Shown here: piece by piece, positions 10,103 through 20,729 of the stretch | Layout of the letters: each line of letters begins with the position of its first letter | Position numbering within the stretch: position 1 is the stretch's first letter | Assembly: GCF_000499385.1 (NCBI RefSeq) | Contig: NW_013652461.1 | Span: 124,001-188,000 of the forward strand | DNA from: Eimeria necatrix | Lineage: Eukaryota; Apicomplexa; Conoidasida; Eucoccidiorida; Eimeriidae | Reading direction: 5' to 3' | DNA length: 64,000 nucleotides | Translations under genes and position numbers: made by a program | The notes under the pieces: model-generated | Databases searched by the model: none | Told to the model about the DNA's origin: nothing | What the model saw: the letters and a program-made list of their open reading frames with translations, nothing else

Positions 10103-13100
10103 CTACAGGGTGTAAGTGTAAGAAAGATCGAACACACGCGCTTCGCTGACAAGACTTCATCTTTCTGAGTTTTAGATGCTGCTTACGTGCACACCCATAC
10201 TCTTGTACGCAGCAAAAATTCGCTACAGGCAAAAGTAATTTAACAATAGGCTCAAAATTTCACCGTTTTGGTTGATGTAAGCACTGTTCAAATGTTCCAA
10301 CCTCCAGCCGCTTTCCAGCTGTTCTCAGGCTCTGACCTCCGTGAACGCTCAAAATCAAGGCCTAAGGTGCTCTACGGACACTTTTCCTCTATGCTTCACG
10401 AAGTGTCTAAAAGCGTGCTCAAGCTGCGTTGCGCATTGCTGTTAGGGGAGTTGGAAGCCAGTTTCTGTGATTGAGTCCAATACTGATTAGAACTCTGCGT
10501 TTGTAGTCTATATCTGCCGTACCCTACATTTGAAGATTTCTACAAATACCGGACATACACAAAAAATAACTCTGATATGAACGCACAGAACTACCTTACC
10601 TCCCGTACCGCAAAGTTCAGAGTCGAGAGCAAAGGGCTGTAGCCTGTCTGTCTCTGAGTGCTGAAGCACCATCAGTTGTCTTGCGCCTTTGTCAGAACGT
10701 TTGCTAATTCATCTGATTTGTTTCATTTGCGTGCATTTTTCATCGAATCAACTCTGATGCTGCACATTGAATTAGAGAGATATCTTGGGCAGCATGCAAT
10801 TCTGGTACTCTACCTTCTGATGGGCGTTTCCGGCGTCTATTTATAAAGACGTGTAAAAAAAAATCGAACATTTCATGGGGTATCCCTCTGTGAGAAACCG
10901 TTGAATTAGCTCTTTTGTCAAAGTAAAATCAGAGTAATACCCATAGGGGAGGATGCCACTTCTGTAAGGGAACTTGAGAAAATGCCCAGAAGCTAACATG
11001 GTTAAAAATATCAGTCCTAGAAGGCGTTCACTTCCTGTTGATATCGAATGCTTCTCCATTACGGTCTTCCATATTTGCTAGTGTCACCAAAACTTATAGC
11101 GCACCAACTTGGCTTCGCATTATCAGCGAATAAACGTGAATTTAAGATTCACGCTACTCGGCCTTTGTCAAAAGACTTCGGCGGTTCGGCACACGTAGGT
11201 GCGTGCAATTTCAGCACCTTCAGCCGTGTTCTACCTATTCCGCCAAGTTTAGGCGCGTGCGTTGTATGTGCTTCTGCTTTTACGGTTGGCGCTCTTGTCA
11301 GTGTGAAACAGACAGCGCTTCAGCGATTTAGACTGCTATCATAATGCGCGAGCACCGACTAGGAACTTTCGAAGGCAGTTCCTGAAGGGCACTTCCTGAG
11401 GAAATATCAAGCTTGCCCGCGAGCGGACAGCGTTATCTGGTTCCATAATTTTTTACTAGCATAACTCAAAATTTAAGCCGTAGAGCTTTAGCTTATCTTG
11501 CCACATCAGCTTCATGGATAGCGAAGCAGACTGGCGATTTGATGCGAACGAAGGCTCTGGCCAGCTGAAGCGTACGTGGGTATGATCAAATTCTGATTGT
11601 CTTCCACATGATTCTCTTTAATGACTTTCTAGGGTCACACATTGAAGAGCATCTGGTGTGACGCCTTCAGATCACCCGCTCAGAGGTTTCGTTAGTTAAA
11701 GAGCTAAGTGTTCAGAAGCCGGTAAACGAGGGAGACGAAGTGAGTGAATGGTACGTGATCTGTCATCCAAGAAGAGCGTGTCTTTTAGTTGCAACTACAC
11801 TCTAAAAGGACACTTTTCGCCTTGAATTTGTGCTGCTTCACAAAAGGTGATAGTACGTGGGGAACGTAGTTTTCGCGGGACAGTGTTGCGAGCCTCCGCT
11901 ACGCCGTCTCGTGGGGAGCAGGATGCAAGTGCAAGTCAAGTAATCCGCGTCCAATTTAAGCGCTTTTCGAAATCACAACCTGTTGGTGATAACTCGTGAA
12001 AAACTTGCATATTTTGCGAAGCCCGCACAGCTGCCGGCAAGCGGCGGTCTCCCGCAGATAGTCCATGCTTCTAAAAGCAGAAGCGCCCCGAATAGATTCT
12101 CTAACACCACTGCCAGAATACGCGTAGATACCAAAGCGATTGACCAGACAAGCGTTTATATGCAGTCTCGTGGGAAACAGAGATTTTACGCTGCGCACGG
12201 TGAATTGCTGTTCGCCTCGCCGGCCCGCAGTGTGTCGCGGGCTGAAGTTAAGTACAGGTTGTCCGGGATGCTTGACTGCCGTAACGAGCTTGCTTTAGCA
12301 TGCTTTAGTACTGCCTGAGACACATTGGCTGCTATCAGGCTTACAGAGCTAGAAAAGAATTAATTTCGACTTGCGCCGCACACCTTTTGATAGCAGGTTG
12401 GTATTAGTATTGCAAAATGTCGTGCAAACAAAAACGAGCCATCCCAGCATACTACAATAGCACCTAAACAAAATAGATGTTGCTTGAAAGGCAGGCTGAA
12501 AGCTGTCGACTGAAAGCCAAAGAACAAACTCGTGCTTGCTATTCCATACTACCATACAGCCAACGGGTTGCTCGCGTCTTCCCTAGCGCAGGCATGGGCA
12601 GGCGGTTTCGTGGTGGAAAAGCGTTGAAGACCAGTGAAATCCAGGCTCTCATTTTACTCCTATCAATACTTTGAGAACTAGACTCAAGTCAACTGCATCC
12701 CAGCAGCAGATTTTCCCACTTTCGAGGAACACGACCCGTACGCCGGGAAGTCCTCACGCTCAACACCATGACGCATCGCTGCAGAGCATCTGAAGCGCCT
12801 GCTGAGGTAGTCCAGAATCCTAAACACCGTGCTTTGAGGCCAGAGGGATGGATGCTGTGGTGTCGCACGAATCCAGAGATGCGTTCGTAACAGCAGTTGA
12901 GGTCAGCACTGTGGAAAATGAGGCATCAGGAAAGAGACTCGGTATATTTAGGCCTTCTAGCCGCAGCACACTGCTTGACGAAACGTTTGCGCCAAGAGAC
13001 AAAAAGCGCGCATTCTCGAAGATGAGATACAAGGTGCTGAGAGCTTGGCAATTTCCACACTGCTGTGATTTGCGGTTAATGACCAAACGGTAGCAAAGTG

Positions 13101-13919
13101 ACGTTCGGAAGCCGGCCACTAGTGAAAAACATCCATAGAGACTAGCAGAAAGAGGACATTTTAATGAGCCTTCCTACACCAAATGAGGAGCATTCCAACA
13201 GTAACAGTCGTCGCTGTGGCCAAAGTTGTGAGGGAGGTGATTCGTGTCCAAGCGTATTAGCACGAGTTTGTGCAGCATTAGACTTTCTTAAAGCGATGCG
13301 GACAAACACAGAGTGTATCTTAATTTTTCCGCTTGGCCATTGTCCGTTCTTGCTAATTGGCCAGCCTAAAGGCTGTGCCATGCTTCCTGACCTGCTGGGC
13401 TCATGCCACCGCGTACGCTGTTCTTCGGCATGTTTCGCATGAATGCAACTTTGATAACACGGTGCACTATATGTGCAACAGAGTGCTACGTCGTTACCCG
13501 TAGGCTTGTCCACGATCGTGCGGCGCAATACTATGCACACGGCCAGCGTGTTGTGGAAATTTCCCCAAATGGAAGTCAGACATCATATGCTCCTTGTAGG
13601 ACAGACCTAGCAAGGATACACGATCAGGCGCCGACTGGAACACTGAACTGGTACGTAATTTCATCTGCTCTCACTAACGACGCCTGTCGTGTTCAGACGA
13701 TCATCAAACTTTAGTTTGAAACCTCAGTTCGTCCGACCCCAATCCATGATTTGAACACTCTCCTTTCAAACAGCGCAAACGTAGCCTTGCACGGTGGTCT
13801 ATATTGACTCCTTGTAGAGCAGACCAAGCGACAATGCATGATCAGGCGCCTGCACTGCTTTAGAAGGAATATATGATGTCTGACATGTCCTGGAAAGTTA
13901 TAGTGGGATCGCTTGTTAC
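10103..13919. other. Probable intron/intergenic space, no supported gene
   Basis: If the exon at 13920-14163 belongs to the nine-TM gene, this is intronic with at least one missing exon, because the phases do not join directly. A plus-strand ORF at 11983-12318 is open for 111 codons but has no homology or clear splice structure. An imperfect duplication (CTCCTTGTAG ... GATCAGGCGCC) lies at about 13590-13632 and 13808-13851. Confidence 0.35.
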
Positions 13920-14163
13920 CGCGGCAGCCAAGGCTGCAGCTGCTGAGAGTCTACGTTCAATGCATCCCTTGCATAAGGCAATGCCTGTCCCCGCACTGTC
14001 GCGAACAGGTTTATAAACTCCGCCAGAGTACATTTCCAGGCTGCTGCTGCCAAAGCAATTTACGCGGTCCTGATAAACGACTGCACTGTTTTCGGCAGCG
14101 AAACGCACCAAGGATGAATTATCGGCAGAGTGCAGTATGCTGGCATTGGCAAAACTGTAATAC
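13920..14163 (-). CDS. Single internal exon, cysteine-bearing segment of unknown gene
   Basis: The minus-strand segment begins after TTCATAG and ends at a GTAACA donor, giving 81 codons. It contains a CFG...C..C spacing (VNCFGSS, then IALCKGC) with YSGGVYKPV between, loosely like cysteine-rich extracellular modules of the GCC2/ephrin-receptor-like type. It ends in an alanine run. It lies upstream of the nine-TM gene on the same strand and could encode part of its extracellular region. It ends in phase 0 while the next proposed exon needs phase 2, so another exon would have to lie between. The family similarity is tentative. Confidence 0.4.
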
Positions 14164-14317
14164 CTATGAATTTCATCCAGTGTTAAAATATAGAACTCCA
14201 TCGGGTGTTTAAAGGTAAATCTAGTGAACTCTGCCTTCGTTACCCTATTCTAACGCTGCATGCACTGCGTGTTTGATACATCAGCTATATTTCCCCGCCC
14301 ACACAGCTACCCTCCGC

Positions 14318-14590
14318 TGTGTAGTGCTGAGGCACTACAATGGGGCTGGCTAGTGTCCTAGGGATGATAGCTACCTAGCGACCTGCAAGGGGCCGCGACA
14401 CTGAAGGGGCACAGGACCCTCCTAATATGAAAAAAAATAAGAAAAGCCGTTAGTCAGTTCTAATGAAAACGTGAAATGTGCGGCAATTGTGTGGAGACTG
14501 GGGCTGGCGATAGCGCCGGCACCAATGCGGACCTCCTCCCCTACGGTCTAGGAGGTTTGCTCCCAGAAGGGAGCGAATCGACGAGGCAGA
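14318..14590 (+). repeat. Dispersed hairpin-headed repeat, best preserved plus-strand copy
   Basis: It opens with GTAGTGC-TGAG-GCACTACAATGGGGCTGGCTAGTG and continues with GGATGATAGCTACCTAGCGA, a central GTGTGGAGACTGGGGCTGG block, a GCGCCGGCACC block and a purine-rich right part. The same blocks in the same order occur in the opposite orientation at 20.29-20.57 kb. There is no ORF or target-site duplication I can define. A non-autonomous element (SINE- or MITE-like) fits; the class is not settled. Confidence 0.75.
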
Positions 14591-17500
14591 TTTGAGGCAC
14601 TTTTTGAATTGTTGTATTTCGACGGAATAAAGCTATAGAGACCGAGAAATGGGGCTATACTAGGTGTAGTATGTAGACCTGTAGAGCGGCAGGAAACACC
14701 GTAGTCGCAGCAGTAGGCGCCGCGCACTACACGCTGAGCGGATCCGTCGCCTACGGTTGCTGTAATAGGACAGAGTTATCGCTTGATGCACGAGAACGCT
14801 GTATTCCTAGACTTCTTCCCTCCCGTGCAGTAGGCAAAAATACATAGAGTATAAAAGCCAACGGCTGTCCTTCTCCCGTAACACCAGCTTTTGCGTATCT
14901 GCAGCGAATAAAGCGAGTAGATATCCCGCTTCAGATCAGCTGGAAACAAAAGAATTAGCTTGACGGCGTCGGGAAAGATGAAGCTGACCCCTTGATGCTA
15001 GTCGTTTTGTCTCAATTAAAGCTGGTGCTCGTGCGAGGACCTGAAACTTTCTGGCGGCGTCATTTGGGGATCCACGTTTACTTCTTCTTAGCGGTCATCT
15101 CGAGCCTCATGTGTGAATCAGTAACGCTGGACAGCAGTGTCACATGGCAGCGCGATTACCAGCGATATCGCCAGAGCCATAATGAGCGCCAAGTGCATCT
15201 CACAACCAACATGCAATCTGCGAGGTTAGAAATTTGGGAGGAACGAGTGCGATGCTGAATGCCAAGAATCAGCCGTAGTAAATTTATGTGTCGGTGCCCT
15301 ACTCCAGCTGGCTGAGTAAGATGCACGCGGCCTGCAGAGCCGAAGCCCCCTGACTTCCCCCGTCACTGATCTTATCCCGTCCAACGCCTGGACAGTCTGT
15401 TACTGCATTCCAGCGGGATGAACTAGACGTTTAGAGCGTTTCCGTCAAGAAAACCAAGAGACCGCAGCGGGAGCCTGCTGGCGCAAGAGACGGAGCGCCC
15501 TTGCATTTTACGAGCCTTCGGTATTCATCTGGCGTGCAAAGCCGTGTACTTTTCATATCGCATCCATGCGCTCCACAGCAGTCTGTGCAATTTCACTTTC
15601 AGAGACTCCAGCGGCCACAGTAAAGATAAAAAGTCCGAAATACTTCCGAATCTCCTTATGCAGAGGAAACCAGTGGAACCGGCGCATTCTTAATGCAGTA
15701 CCAGTGGAAAGTGAGCAAACTCCTTTTACAACGCGCTTAAAGCGGAGGACACGCATTAAGTAGGAGAACACCGGCTGCTGTTGGCGAGGATCAATGCCTA
15801 GTGTAGTGGCCTGCCGTCTGCCGAAGCACAGTCGGCGTCATTCGCAACTGTATTGATACATACACTGTGTTATATTTGCACCTTCCACGTTTCATGGCAG
15901 CGTCTAGGAAACGATCGATTTGCCGGTACTTTCCTGGCCAGGTGTGGCTGGCGGCTGACACATGTGTCTGCGCGCGGGTGCACGCTATACCGGCCACCCG
16001 GAGTACTGGACTCTTCCCTTCTGCATATTTCTAAAGTGTTGGGTGTACTTGCTATCGTCCATGGACGTGGGTGAACAACTATTAATGCTAAAGACTCCCT
16101 ACCTCCAGTGGTGTTCCATGAGCCGCAGTCGAACACACGAGCTTCCCTACTCGCGATCGCGATATGCTGCTGAGTTTAATTAAAGTTATCCTAATCCTTG
16201 AGAACACCGCGTGGATATTCTGCTATGCAGTTCTGGACTAACCGAAGAAATAGCGAAAACAGGACCGCTCGCGCCCTGCAATACTTAGATCGTGCGATGA
16301 AGCAAAAAGTGCAGTGGCTCACCAGTTCGATAAATGGATCCAGGGCATACCAGGAGCATCGTCCTGCATCGCGATTGTTGTATTCAAACAAGTCCGCCTT
16401 TTCGCAACGCTTTGGTAAGCGAGAGCTCTTGACAGAGGTCTTGAGGAGCTCAGGACGCTTTTCTAGAGTGGCTGCATGCGGAGAACTCCCACTAACGCCG
16501 TGGTGCCCTGAGACTAGCCAATTTCTCTTCAGTCACGCTGCATGGGTCTATCCGTGCATAAATTTGTGTATGAGATCGTCGCGATGTTGCAGGCGTTACT
16601 CATCAAATAACTCAGCGCTCTGCTGTGTGCTGCACACAGCCAGTTCGAAAATCAAGGGATGGCTTTGGGAAGAATTGCATTCCCTAAGCATGCCGTTATT
16701 ACATTCAAAAGCACCTATTGTATATGCACTACATGTATGCACTGTGATGCTCACCTGATACTAAACTGAGGGGATCAAAACCAGGCGATTGCAAGGAAAG
16801 CTTGACAGTCAGCTGCCACATTGAGCACTGCCCGTTACATGAAATTTGAACAGCGTCCTCGGGGTCTAATGCCATACTTGTGGAGTCCACTACATTACTT
16901 TTCTGGCGATTGGACTCAATGCTTCCAATGGCTTGCAATTCACTTGGCTTCCTTTCAGAGACGGACTAACAGTGCGAATCGCACTGGGTGAACAACTTTC
17001 CATGTGGCTGCCGTTAAGGATGACTCCATGTTCTGTGGCCTTAGAGGCTGCAGAAACATGAGAGCACTTCACTCTATACCTAGTTAGTGTGCGGTATCAA
17101 ACCACCATCTAGAGGAAGCACCTCGTGCCAAGCTAGCTTGCTGAGCAGCCCCTGCTAAACCACCATGTACAGTGCTATCCTCGCTGCCATGAAATAGCAC
17201 ACACAAGCAATTTCAGCGTACTCTACTTAATAATGGCTACTATCCATGCTCTTTAACTCCTCTGTTGTGGGGAAAAGAATAACATACTGCTCAAAGGCAT
17301 CTGAACCTAGTGAGGGCTACCTTGTTTGTGCGCAAACGCGCTGTATGTCACGTTGACATACTGGACTGTGACAGGAAGGCCGCAACAGCAGACGTCGGCT
17401 ATGTGATTGATGAAGCCCGCGGCAGATGCTATCAATGCACGCTGTTATGTAATGTACAAAACTCGCAAGGCGAATGCTAACGTTACCATGTGAAACGGTC

Positions 17501-20040
17501 AGACTAGTCTGCTTGTTGGCTAGTGAACTGAAGCAGGAATGAACCTAGAATGGTAGAGATTGTCGTTCGCTGCTTGTCTCCTTTGCCTTGCAGTCCTGTT
17601 GGTGAACGCTGTGACTTTTCTGCGAGCACAAAGCCATGGTGAAAACCTGTGACTTCAACACGGATGTAATATGATAATCTCTGTGGGTGCACAGCGGGCA
17701 ACTCCATAGTGGACACACTTATGATCCGTTCTCGTGAAGATGTAGTAATTTGCTTTTTTCGAACGAGCTCCAGGTGAATAGCAGGCACAGCAGTTAAAGC
17801 AGCTCTACTGTGAACGAACAATGTTTTAACCGGTGCACGAGGGTGTGTACGTGTCACTGAATTAGAGGGAGCTTCAATCCAGTGCAAATGACAACATCTG
17901 GTTTTGCTGGAAGGTTCGATCAACTGAATAAGAGCCTTCAGTGTCGTCATTCGTCTCCTGTGAGCTAATCAATGCGACCTTACCAACTGAGGGCGACAAA
18001 ATAATCAGCAGCTTACGCCGTCGCGCACCATTCTTTTGCTAGTCAAATCTTGGACAGCAGGTAGATAAAGCATAGGCTGAAGTCCAAGCAGACGCTTCCT
18101 GGGCTGCAAAGGCCGCGCTTTAACAAGCCTTGACCCTAAAAGGGCACGAAACAGGAATGCCCTCCCTCGACTTTTGAGGCATGCTGTCAGCCTGATCCAA
18201 ACGAGCATGAGGCGACAATGCCTGCGCTGAAATCAGCGCTGCGCGGAAAACACTGTACATGCCTCACAGGACGAATGCGAGCAGCTCCTGTCGCACGTCT
18301 GAGCACGGCGACACAGACAAGGAACTGCGTTTGCAGGAATATGTCTTCCTAGGAACCTTGCTGAGCGCGCACGGCACGGGGATCTCCTTCAACTCCAGCC
18401 TGAAATATGTGAGAGTTCGCCCTTCCTCTTTCCTAGCACTGATATCCCTGTGCCTTCCCCATATTCAGTGATGGACGACACTGGAGCTCACCGTGATGAA
18501 GCCCATGCGTACATGCGTAGCTATATTTGTCCACCATCGGCGAGGCTGACGATTTCATGCGCTTGTTGCTCTACGTGAACAGGGGAAGATAACAGCGTAC
18601 GAGAGGGTAGACATGAAAGCATCGTTTTTTCCATGCTACCGGTGTCAGGAACGACGGTGCTTAACCATTGAAAGTCCGTTACGACCCATGGATTTCGATA
18701 TGCTGGCGCTTATGGAATTCCAACGCATGAACTGTTCCTTCAGCGTAACGCCCAGCAAGTGCGATGCCAAAGGATTCAGTCAGATTGTATTAGTCTCCGC
18801 AGCTGTTCCTACCTCCTGCATTTCTATATTCATTGTGAATCCTTTTCTTCGTCGCCATCCACTGTCGCACTGCACGAGCTCTGTAGTCTACTCTAGGAAC
18901 TGCCGCGAACACGACTGATGACCTTGTCAACTGACTCACGACAAGCGAATCTACCTCCTTTCTGTTGGGAACGAAAGGAGCTGCGAAGCAGCGTGGCAAA
19001 TTCTCCATCAGATTGTCTACGCCGCATCCGATGGCATGTGCGCTGCGTCTACATAGTTCGTGATAAGCCAAAATGCGGCTTTTACGTACTCACGTTTTCC
19101 CCCATGGGCGAGTAGTAATCAATGGCGACCCCAAGGTGTGGAGGAAACAGCTCCTCAGAGTGGTGAAATCAAGCTTAGGAAGCAGATGCGTCCCGACAAG
19201 CCTATATCCCAGATTCAAAAACAATCTGTACATTTCTGTAGGTATCTTACTGGGGGACTATTACGGCTTATAAATGCAAGTCTCTTGCTGTGCTTGAGTT
19301 CCTTCAGGAGAAAATCCAAATGAGCATAGTGGCATGGGCACAGGAGTGATGGACTACTTAGTGCATGCGAGCGTCAATCAGATACCCAGAAAAGGGTTTG
19401 CAGCGCGAGCACGACGAGAGACAAAGAGGACAGTAAATAAATGGAACGCGATGAATTGAAGGTAGGGAGCTCGTGATGCTGAATATTCGGCAGAGTCAGG
19501 TATGCTCGGCCGTCAGTGCCTTTGTCCAGCCACTGTAGCTGCGAAGAGAGCGGAAAGCTAAAAGGCTGATGACGTGTGTGTGTGAGCGTAGGGTGATCCA
19601 GCTGAAACCTAGCTTTTAGGTGTCACGCACGTATTATAAACGGCTCGGTTGCAAGGTTAGACGGATGCCTTGCTTAGCTCACTCTGTTGCTACAACATGC
19701 ACGTATGATGTCATTGAACGTTGCATTTATTTTTTGTGCACAAGTTTTCTTTGACGTTGTTCAGAAAATGTGCGATTGTTCGGAAGACTGGGAACACCTG
19801 GCGCTTGTGTAAGACTGTAATGAAAACCTGGGCTGTCGTGTCTGCACATCAGGCCTCCAAGAACCTTGGAAAGTTTCCAGGCTGTTTGACGGTAGAACTG
19901 CAGTGCACAGCACCGAGTGCTGCGAATAAGGAGCTACGTGTCCGTTCTACGAGGGCCCTACGATAACCGTCTACCTTCGACGCATTTCGTTGAAGCAGTA
20001 GTCCAAATATTATGGAACACATTTATTCACAGCTTTTCAA
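14591..20040. other. Largely unassigned region
   Basis: Several ORFs of 90-190 codons lie here: plus 16198-16758, minus 17504-17950 and overlapping opposite-strand frames near 18.6-19.1 kb. None shows a domain, a convincing splice chain or known motifs. The 17.5-kb ORF is listed separately because it starts with ATG and runs 148 codons. Confidence 0.35.
17504..17950 (-). CDS. Hypothetical protein, 148 codons
   Basis: An uninterrupted ATG-to-stop frame on the minus strand. The product is mildly basic with no signal peptide or membrane segment. Its middle part (HLELVRKKQITTSSRERIIS) and the following VEVTGFHHGFVLAEK stretch look like folded protein, but I recognise no family. No clear splice sites bracket it, so it could be a single-exon gene, an exon, or a chance frame. 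Confidence 0.28.
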   Translation of the reverse strand: MTTLKALIQLIEPSSKTRCCHLHWIEAPSNSVTRTHPRAPVKTLFVHSRAALTAVPAIHLELVRKKQITTSSRERIISVSTMELPAVHPQRLSYYIRVEVTGFHHGFVLAEKSQRSPTGLQGKGDKQRTTISTILGSFLLQFTSQQAD

Positions 20041-20049
20041 AATCTACTT

Positions 20050-20150
20050 ACTTGAAAATCCCCCCTGCTGGGGGTTCCTGCCTCGTATGATCTGTGGGGA
20101 GGAGACCTGCAACGGTGCCGGTGTCATCTTGAGCCCCAATTTCCAGTTGT
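20050..20150 (-). repeat. Possible internal fragment of the hairpin-headed repeat
   Basis: Read on the minus strand, GGGGCTCAAGATGACACCGG followed by CACCGTTGCAGGTCTCCTCC parallels the GGGGCTGG ... GCCGGCACC ... GGACCTCCTCC block of the 14.3-kb copy. The hairpin head is absent. Confidence 0.4.
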
Positions 20151-20287
20151 TTACACACACATCTTGTAGTGCACTGCGCCCGCAGCTGCGACGTGCTTTC
20201 AGTCCCTTGGGCCGGGCCTATAAACTGCACCCTACGCTAGTCGATTCCCTAGAAACTACAGCTATTGCGATTAAGGATACAAAATCA

Positions 20288-20573
20288 TGAGTTTATCAAA
20301 TTTGTCTGTCTGTTTCGCACCCTCCTGGGAGCTCGCCCCCTAGTCCCTAAGGGAGGGAGGCTTGCCCTGGCGCCGGCGCTGTCTCCAGCCCCAGTCTCCA
20401 CGCAATTCCACGAATTCACGTGTGCATATAAAATATAATCACTTTCTCTTACTTTTTGTCTGGTAAGAGGGCCCTGTCTCCCTCCAGTCTTGCGACCCCT
20501 CGTAGGTCGCTGGCTAGCTATCCTCTCTAGAGCACTAACCAGCCCCATTGTAGTGTCTGTGCGCTACACATCT
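20288..20573 (-). repeat. Dispersed hairpin-headed repeat, minus-strand copy
   Basis: Read on the minus strand it begins GTAGCGC-ACAG-ACACTACAATGGGGCTGGTTAGTG and then follows the 14.3-kb copy block by block: GGATAGCTA, GCGACCTACGAGGGGTCGC, GGGCCCTCTT, a GCGTGGAGACTGGGGCTGG core and the GCGCCGGCGCC block. Similarity extends about 280 bp. Confidence 0.75.
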
Positions 20574-20579
20574 AGTGTA

Positions 20580-20728
20580 TAAATGGTACTTCACCGGAAA
20601 GACGGCTTAGTTCGGTCCTACTAAGAGGGTCCAATCCTCGTTGCGTGTTACGGCCTCTTCTAGGTCACCAGCTAGCTATCTTTTATAGGCCACCAGCAAG
20701 CCCTATTGTAGTGCTTGTGCACTACAGA
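20580..20728 (-). repeat. Dispersed hairpin-headed repeat, adjacent 5' partial copy
   Basis: Read on the minus strand it begins CTGTAGTGC-ACAA-GCACTACAATAGGGCTTGCTGGTG, then AAGATAGCTAGCTGGTGACC and GGACCCTCTTAG. It abuts the 20.29-20.57-kb copy in the same orientation and stops near its head, so the second element may have inserted into or beside the first. Confidence 0.6.
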
Positions 20729-20729
20729 A

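Noticed and set aside
16198..16758. 186-codon plus-strand ORF
   Set aside because: It begins at a non-ATG codon and has irregular composition, no splice borders and no recognisable motif; length alone is weak evidence.
17905..17925. GGTTCGATC-like box as a possible tRNA B box
   Set aside because: No matching A box or acceptor stem at tRNA spacing. GGTTCGAG at about 24107 and GGTTCAAAC at about 5291 fail in the same way.
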